Source: Elusimicrobiota bacterium
GTDB lineage: Bacteria > CAYTYR01 > UBA6262
Reading direction: 5' to 3'
Assembly (NCBI GenBank): GCA_003153935.1
Contig: PMCA01000005.1
Span: forward strand, 60,927 to 83,207
DNA length: 22,281 nucleotides
Part shown: piece by piece, positions 18,805-22,281 of the stretch
Numbering within the stretch: the first letter of the stretch is position 1
Layout of the letters: each line of letters opens with the position of its first letter
Position numbers and translations under genes: made by a program
Notes under the pieces: generated by a model
Told to the model about the DNA's origin: nothing
Database searches by the model: none
The model's input: only the letters and a program-made list of their open reading frames with translations

Positions 18805-19635
18805 GTGAAAATTAAATCCTGGGTGATGACTTTGGCGCTTCTCACTGTTTGTTTAGCTGGTTTTTCGTATTTGTACGCCGACGATGAGGGATTTATTGGC
18901 GTCGATAATGCTAATGAAGAGCAAACGGTTGATTTGGGCAACAGGTTCTCTTTGGGCATTTGGGGTGGCTATTCCCAGATTAATATGAAAGATCTTAACA
19001 CCTATATAGATTATGAAAACGTCAAGTTTTACAGTGATGCTGGCAGTGATTATAAATATGATAAACCGAAAAATGCCATTGAAGCGGGATTGGACCTGAA
19101 TTATAAAATCACTCCTAATTTAAAAATAGGGCCTCGGGTGAGTTATATTACGGCTTCAGCCAAGAACGTTGTCTCTCTTGCGCCTGATAACTTCCAGAAA
19201 TACGAGGAGACGGACAAATATGATATGACCCTTTTGCCTATACTCATAGGCGGCGAATATTTTATTAAATACAGCGACAGAATGTCCTATAACTGTAAGT
19301 TGTACCTGGGATATGGGCTGGCCAGTATGAAAATAACCTACGATTCCAGCTATGAATCAAGTCTTGATCCTGATACCAATTACACTGATTCTACAGAGTC
19401 AAATTGGAAGGGCTCTAATTTTGTCGGCGAAGCTTCGATAGGCGGGGATGTCGCGATAAGCTCCGGGGTCTCTCTTGGCCTGGATCTGGGGTATAGATAC
19501 GCTAAGATCAAGAAGCTGAAATCCGACGCAGATAGTGATCTGGGGGGTATAGTTTTTGAAGATGAATTCGGCAAGGCCATTCCTTTGGATTTTAGCGGTC
19601 CGACCGCTGCTATTCGCGTCAATTTTATGTTTTAG
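18805..19635 (+). CDS. Candidate outer-membrane beta-barrel protein, copy 1
   Basis: The 276-residue product has a signal peptide (1-25, MKIKSW start, cut near LYA) and a mature part full of alternating strands, such as FSLGIWGGY, LDLNYKITP, IGPRVSY, LYLGYGLAS and LGLDLGYRY. It ends AAIRVNFMF with the terminal Phe expected of barrels inserted by the Bam system. The start is GTG 18805 behind a G-rich GGGGGGAAGG. It resembles small OmpA/OmpW-size porin-like proteins, but I cannot name a family. The next gene is a diverged paralogue, about half identical by eye with the same strand order. Confidence 0.75.
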   Translation: MKIKSWVMTLALLTVCLAGFSYLYADDEGFIGVDNANEEQTVDLGNRFSLGIWGGYSQINMKDLNTYIDYENVKFYSDAGSDYKYDKPKNAIEAGLDLNYKITPNLKIGPRVSYITASAKNVVSLAPDNFQKYEETDKYDMTLLPILIGGEYFIKYSDRMSYNCKLYLGYGLASMKITYDSSYESSLDPDTNYTDSTESNWKGSNFVGEASIGGDVAISSGVSLGLDLGYRYAKIKKLKSDADSDLGGIVFEDEFGKAIPLDFSGPTAAIRVNFMF

Positions 19636-19639
19636 TTCG

Positions 19640-19709
19640 GTAACAATATTCGGGAGGATTAATAATGAAATTGAAAGGCAAAGTGTGGAAGTTCAGGGAT
19701 AACATCAAT
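19640..19709 (+). repeat. Direct repeat copy 1 (duplicated leuD 5' end)
   Basis: These 70 bases match 20549-20618 without gaps, with six mismatches by hand alignment. They contain an intergenic stretch, the GGGAGGA ribosome-binding site, the ATG at 19665 and 15 codons equal to the leuD start (one Lys-to-Arg change). Similarity stops after AACATCAAT. Confidence 0.9.
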
Positions 19710-20543
19710 GCCTGGGGGATTTGTTTTGCATTACTGGCAGTTAGTTTAGCCGGTATTTCTTATTTGTATGCCGCTGACGACAGCTTTTTTAATGAAAACA
19801 ATACCACTGAAGAGCAGACAGTTACCCTGGATAACAACCATAGATATAGCCTAAGCGTTTGGGGTAGATATTCCATGCTCAATATGAAGTCTTTTAACGA
19901 TGATGTGGAATATTATTACGCAGATTATGTCCCGGCTCCAACCTATGATAAACCTAAAAACGGTTACGAAGTGGGCCTGGACCTGGGCTATAAGATCACC
20001 CCTAATTTAAGGATAGGCCCGAGAGTAAGTTATCTTATGGTTTCGGCCAAGAACGTTTACACGGACTCAGATAATACTTCCATGGGTAGTGGGTATTATT
20101 GGACGTACGAAGAAAAACAGGAATACCATATGACGCTTATCCCCATACTTTTGGGCGGCGAATATTTCACCAAATATAACGATAAATTTTCCTATAATTT
20201 TAAGTTATACCTGGGATATGGACTGGCCAGGATGAAATTAAATACTGGCTATGGCTTAGATTCAAACTATTATTCCCCGGATAGCTGGTCGGGAAGCTCA
20301 ACCTGGAAGGGCTCTGGCTTTGTCGGCGAGACCTCCGTTGGGGGAGAGATGGCTTTAAATTCCAGAGTCTCCCTAGGTATGGATTTAGGCTATAGACATG
20401 CCAATATCAAAGAAATGAAATTATCCGAGTCAGATTATGAAATCTCGACCGACCAGCAGATATGGAAGGACCATACCGGCCAGGTAATTCCTTTTGATTT
20501 TAGCGGCCCGATTGCTGCCATTCGCGTTAATTTTGCATTCTAA
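19665..20543 (+). CDS. Candidate outer-membrane beta-barrel protein, copy 2, with LeuD-derived N-terminus
   Basis: This 292-residue paralogue of the preceding barrel shares its YDKPKN, LGYKITPNL, IGPRVSY, ILLGGEYF, KLYLGYGLA and C-terminal DFSGPIAAIRVNFAF segments. Its first 15 residues, [15 protein letters not shown], are not barrel sequence: they equal the start of LeuD at 20574 except one Lys-to-Arg change. From Trp17 on it aligns with Trp6 of copy 1, so the LeuD piece replaced the original MKIKS start and now forms a long basic signal-peptide n-region before AWGICFALLAVSLAG. No other Met lies before the cleavage site, so this start is the one used. Translation is therefore driven by a copy of the leuD ribosome-binding site. 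Whether export still works with the longer n-region is not known. Confidence 0.82.
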   Translation: MKLKGKVWKFRDNINAWGICFALLAVSLAGISYLYAADDSFFNENNTTEEQTVTLDNNHRYSLSVWGRYSMLNMKSFNDDVEYYYADYVPAPTYDKPKNGYEVGLDLGYKITPNLRIGPRVSYLMVSAKNVYTDSDNTSMGSGYYWTYEEKQEYHMTLIPILLGGEYFTKYNDKFSYNFKLYLGYGLARMKLNTGYGLDSNYYSPDSWSGSSTWKGSGFVGETSVGGEMALNSRVSLGMDLGYRHANIKEMKLSESDYEISTDQQIWKDHTGQVIPFDFSGPIAAIRVNFAF

Positions 20544-20548
20544 GTTTA

Positions 20549-20618
20549 GTAACAATATACAGGAGGATCAATAATGAAGTTGAAGGGCAAAGTGTGGAAG
20601 TTCAAGGATAACATCAAT
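20549..20618 (+). repeat. Direct repeat copy 2 (leuD ribosome-binding site and first 15 codons)
   Basis: This is the original partner of 19640-19709. The pair lies 909 bases apart in the same orientation and brackets the barrel copy 2 body, so recombination between them would delete that gene and leave one intact leuD start. Confidence 0.9.
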
Positions 20619-21062
20619 ACGGATGAGATCATACCGGCCAGGTATTTGAATACCTTTGACGAGCAGGAGCTGGCTAAGCATTGCATGGAGGACGCGGACA
20701 AGGATTTCCCCAAAAAGGTAAAAAGGGGCGATATCATCGTAGCCGGCAAGAACTTTGGCTGCGGTTCTTCGCGCGAGCATGCGCCGATCTGTCTTAAAGG
20801 CGCCGGCATCTCCTGCGTTATCGCGGAAACTTTCGCGCGGATATTCTACCGCAATGCCATAAATATAGGTTTGCCGATCCTGGAGAGCGCGGAAGCCAGC
20901 AAAGATATCAAGGAAGGCGATACTATTGAAGTGGATCTCGATAACGGCAAGATCAAAAATACAACCCAGAACAAAATATACACCGCGCAGGCTTTCCCGG
21001 AGTTCATGCAGGAGCTGATCAACGCTGGCGGCCTGATGGAGTACGTAAAGAAAAAAACATAG
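20574..21062 (+). CDS. leuD: 3-isopropylmalate dehydratase small subunit
   Basis: The 162-residue subunit has the family start [20 protein letters not shown] (about 6-25) and the substrate-binding [11 protein letters not shown] near residues 61-71. Its length fits the short, archaeal-like class of LeuD. It pairs with LeuC to isomerise isopropylmalate and probably citramalate, given CimA in the same cluster. The start ATG lies behind AGGAGG. The first 15 codons and the preceding 25 bases are repeated upstream at 19640-19709 as the start of a barrel gene. The complete LeuD is intact and is the likely source of that copy. Confidence 0.94.
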   Translation: MKLKGKVWKFKDNINTDEIIPARYLNTFDEQELAKHCMEDADKDFPKKVKRGDIIVAGKNFGCGSSREHAPICLKGAGISCVIAETFARIFYRNAINIGLPILESAEASKDIKEGDTIEVDLDNGKIKNTTQNKIYTAQAFPEFMQELINAGGLMEYVKKKT

Positions 21063-21114
21063 CGTTAGGATTATGGAGTTGTTAAGCTGATACCAAGCGA
21101 TCGGGGGGCGGAGC

Positions 21115-21435
21115 ATGAAGAAATTTAATATCGAAGAGAATGTTTTTTTGCTGGTTTTTGGACTTATTTTCGGCATCTTCCATTTCCAGTTCGTGATCAG
21201 GCTGATATATTTCCATCCCCTGGAAGGCATCCCGGAGAATTTTGCCCTGATCTCTTATGACGCGCCTCTTTACTTTCTCTGGCAGAGCCTGAAGATCAAT
21301 GCGCCTATAGCGCTGACCAACCTGGCTTTTTCCGTTCTAGGGACGTTGATGTATGTAGGTTTTGGCGCCTTGATCGGTTCGGTGGTGGATAAGGTTATCA
21401 AGGATATTTCCAAATTACCCGCGGATAAACAGTAG
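21115..21435 (+). CDS. Small hypothetical membrane protein between leuD and leuB
   Basis: The 106-residue product has a hydrophobic segment near residues 10-32 and a second at about 67-90 (LTNLAFSVLGTLMYVGFGALIG), with a KVIKDISKLPADKQ tail. A GGGGGGCGGAG precedes the ATG. I recognise no family. It lies within the leucine gene run, so it is probably co-transcribed with leuD and leuB. Confidence 0.6.
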   Translation: MKKFNIEENVFLLVFGLIFGIFHFQFVIRLIYFHPLEGIPENFALISYDAPLYFLWQSLKINAPIALTNLAFSVLGTLMYVGFGALIGSVVDKVIKDISKLPADKQ

Positions 21436-21484
21436 TGTATCTTCCGCTGCTTTAAAAATACAAAACTAACAAGGAGGAGTGACT

Positions 21485-22281
21485 GTGAGTAAGACTTACA
21501 AGATCGGAGTAATGGGCGGGGACGGTACCGGCCCGGAGGTGCTTAAAGAAGGCCTGAAAGTATTAGACGCCGTCGGCAAAAAATATGGTTTGAAATACGA
21601 CCTGGTTGATTATGACCTGGGTGGAGAAAGATATAAAAAGACCGGCGAGACCGTGCCGGATTCGGTCATCCCGGAATTAAAGAAACTGGACGCCATTTAC
21701 CTGGGCGCTATCGGGCACCCGGACGTGAAGCCGGGCATCCTGGAGCTGGGCATTCTGCTGCGCATACGTTTCGAACTGGACCAGTACATTAATCTGCGCC
21801 CGGTTAAGTTGTATCCTAATGTCGCTACTCCGGTAAGGGATAAAGGGCCGGCGGAGATAGATTTCGTGGTGGTACGGGAGAACACGGGCGGAATTTACAC
21901 TGGACATGGCGGCGCTACCCGGATCGGGACGCCGGATGAGATCGCTACGCAAGTGATGGTCTATGACCGTCGCACCGTAGACCGTTGCATCAAGTACGCT
22001 TATGAGCTAAAAGAGAAAAGGAACAAGCTGAATCCCAAATACGTGGAAAAGCCTATTCACCTGGTTCACAAGAGGAACGTCCTGACATATTGCGGCGACC
22101 TCTGGTACCGCGCTTTCGAGGAAATGGGCGAGAAACAATATAAGAATCTCAAGCGTGACTACGCGCATGTGGACGCGACTACCATGTGGTTCGTGAAGAA
22201 TCCTGAATGGTTTGACGTGATCGTTACTGAGAACCTGTTCGGCGATATCATCACCGACCTGGGCGCGATGATCCAGGGCGG
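21485..22281 (+). CDS. leuB: 3-isopropylmalate dehydrogenase, partial
   Basis: The frame is open from GTG 21485, seven bases after AAGGAGG (21471-21477), to the right edge, giving 265 codons with the C-terminus missing. It shows the NAD-dependent beta-decarboxylating dehydrogenase fold: GGDGTGPEV at residues 11-19, the substrate-binding arginines in [21 protein letters not shown] (about 97-117), [13 protein letters not shown] near 130, and [20 protein letters not shown] at the end. It oxidises 3-isopropylmalate and may also act on 3-methylmalate from the citramalate route. The usual KANV segment reads [13 protein letters not shown], which could affect substrate preference; related isocitrate dehydrogenases are the main alternative, but the leu context favours LeuB. 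Confidence 0.9.
   Translation, partial: MSKTYKIGVMGGDGTGPEVLKEGLKVLDAVGKKYGLKYDLVDYDLGGERYKKTGETVPDSVIPELKKLDAIYLGAIGHPDVKPGILELGILLRIRFELDQYINLRPVKLYPNVATPVRDKGPAEIDFVVVRENTGGIYTGHGGATRIGTPDEIATQVMVYDRRTVDRCIKYAYELKEKRNKLNPKYVEKPIHLVHKRNVLTYCGDLWYRAFEEMGEKQYKNLKRDYAHVDATTMWFVKNPEWFDVIVTENLFGDIITDLGAMIQG

Overview
This window reads as two unlike pieces joined inside one gene. Positions 1 to about 1,950 are strongly GC-rich (about two thirds GC by eye, nearly every third codon position G or C). They hold a divergent locus: on the minus strand a b6-type cytochrome b, running off the left edge, with a small membrane protein upstream; on the plus strand the 5' part of threonine synthase. The style resembles high-GC actinobacteria (inference). 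From about 1,970 to the right end, base composition falls to about half, codons such as ATA, TTA, AAT and AAA become common, and all genes lie on the plus strand. The switch falls in the conserved PLP-lysine stretch of thrC. That is where a metagenome assembly could join two genomes, or where homologous recombination could occur.

The right-hand 20 kb is a compact biosynthetic supercluster. It starts with thrC, then a three-gene envelope module (degenerate nucleotidyltransferase, TPM-domain protein, LemA). Next come apgM, lysC, cimA and ilvD, then a short repeat-bearing gap, then ilvB, ilvN, ilvC, psd, pssA, leuA, leuC, an inserted block of four accessory genes, leuD, a small membrane protein, and a leuB that runs off the right edge. 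Several genes are coupled by ATGA overlaps (psd/pssA/leuA). Together they cover aspartate phosphorylation, threonine formation, the citramalate route to isoleucine, the shared IlvBN/IlvC/IlvD steps for valine and isoleucine, and the leucine branch. Two phosphatidylethanolamine-synthesis genes sit in the middle.

The organism of the main part is probably an uncultivated Gram-negative bacterium: it has candidate outer-membrane barrels with signal peptides and C-terminal Phe, and PE synthesis. The ilvBNC-psd-pssA-leuACDB order is known from Geobacter-like deltaproteobacteria and, from memory, from lineages such as Omnitrophota; this assignment is weak.

The most unusual structure lies between leuC and leuD. 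Two paralogous candidate outer-membrane barrel genes stand in tandem, and the second begins with a near-exact copy of the leuD ribosome-binding site, start codon and first 15 codons, fused in frame to its signal peptide. This looks like a tandem duplication of about 0.9 kb with one breakpoint inside leuD and the other inside the barrel gene, leaving 70-bp direct repeats on both sides of the second barrel region.
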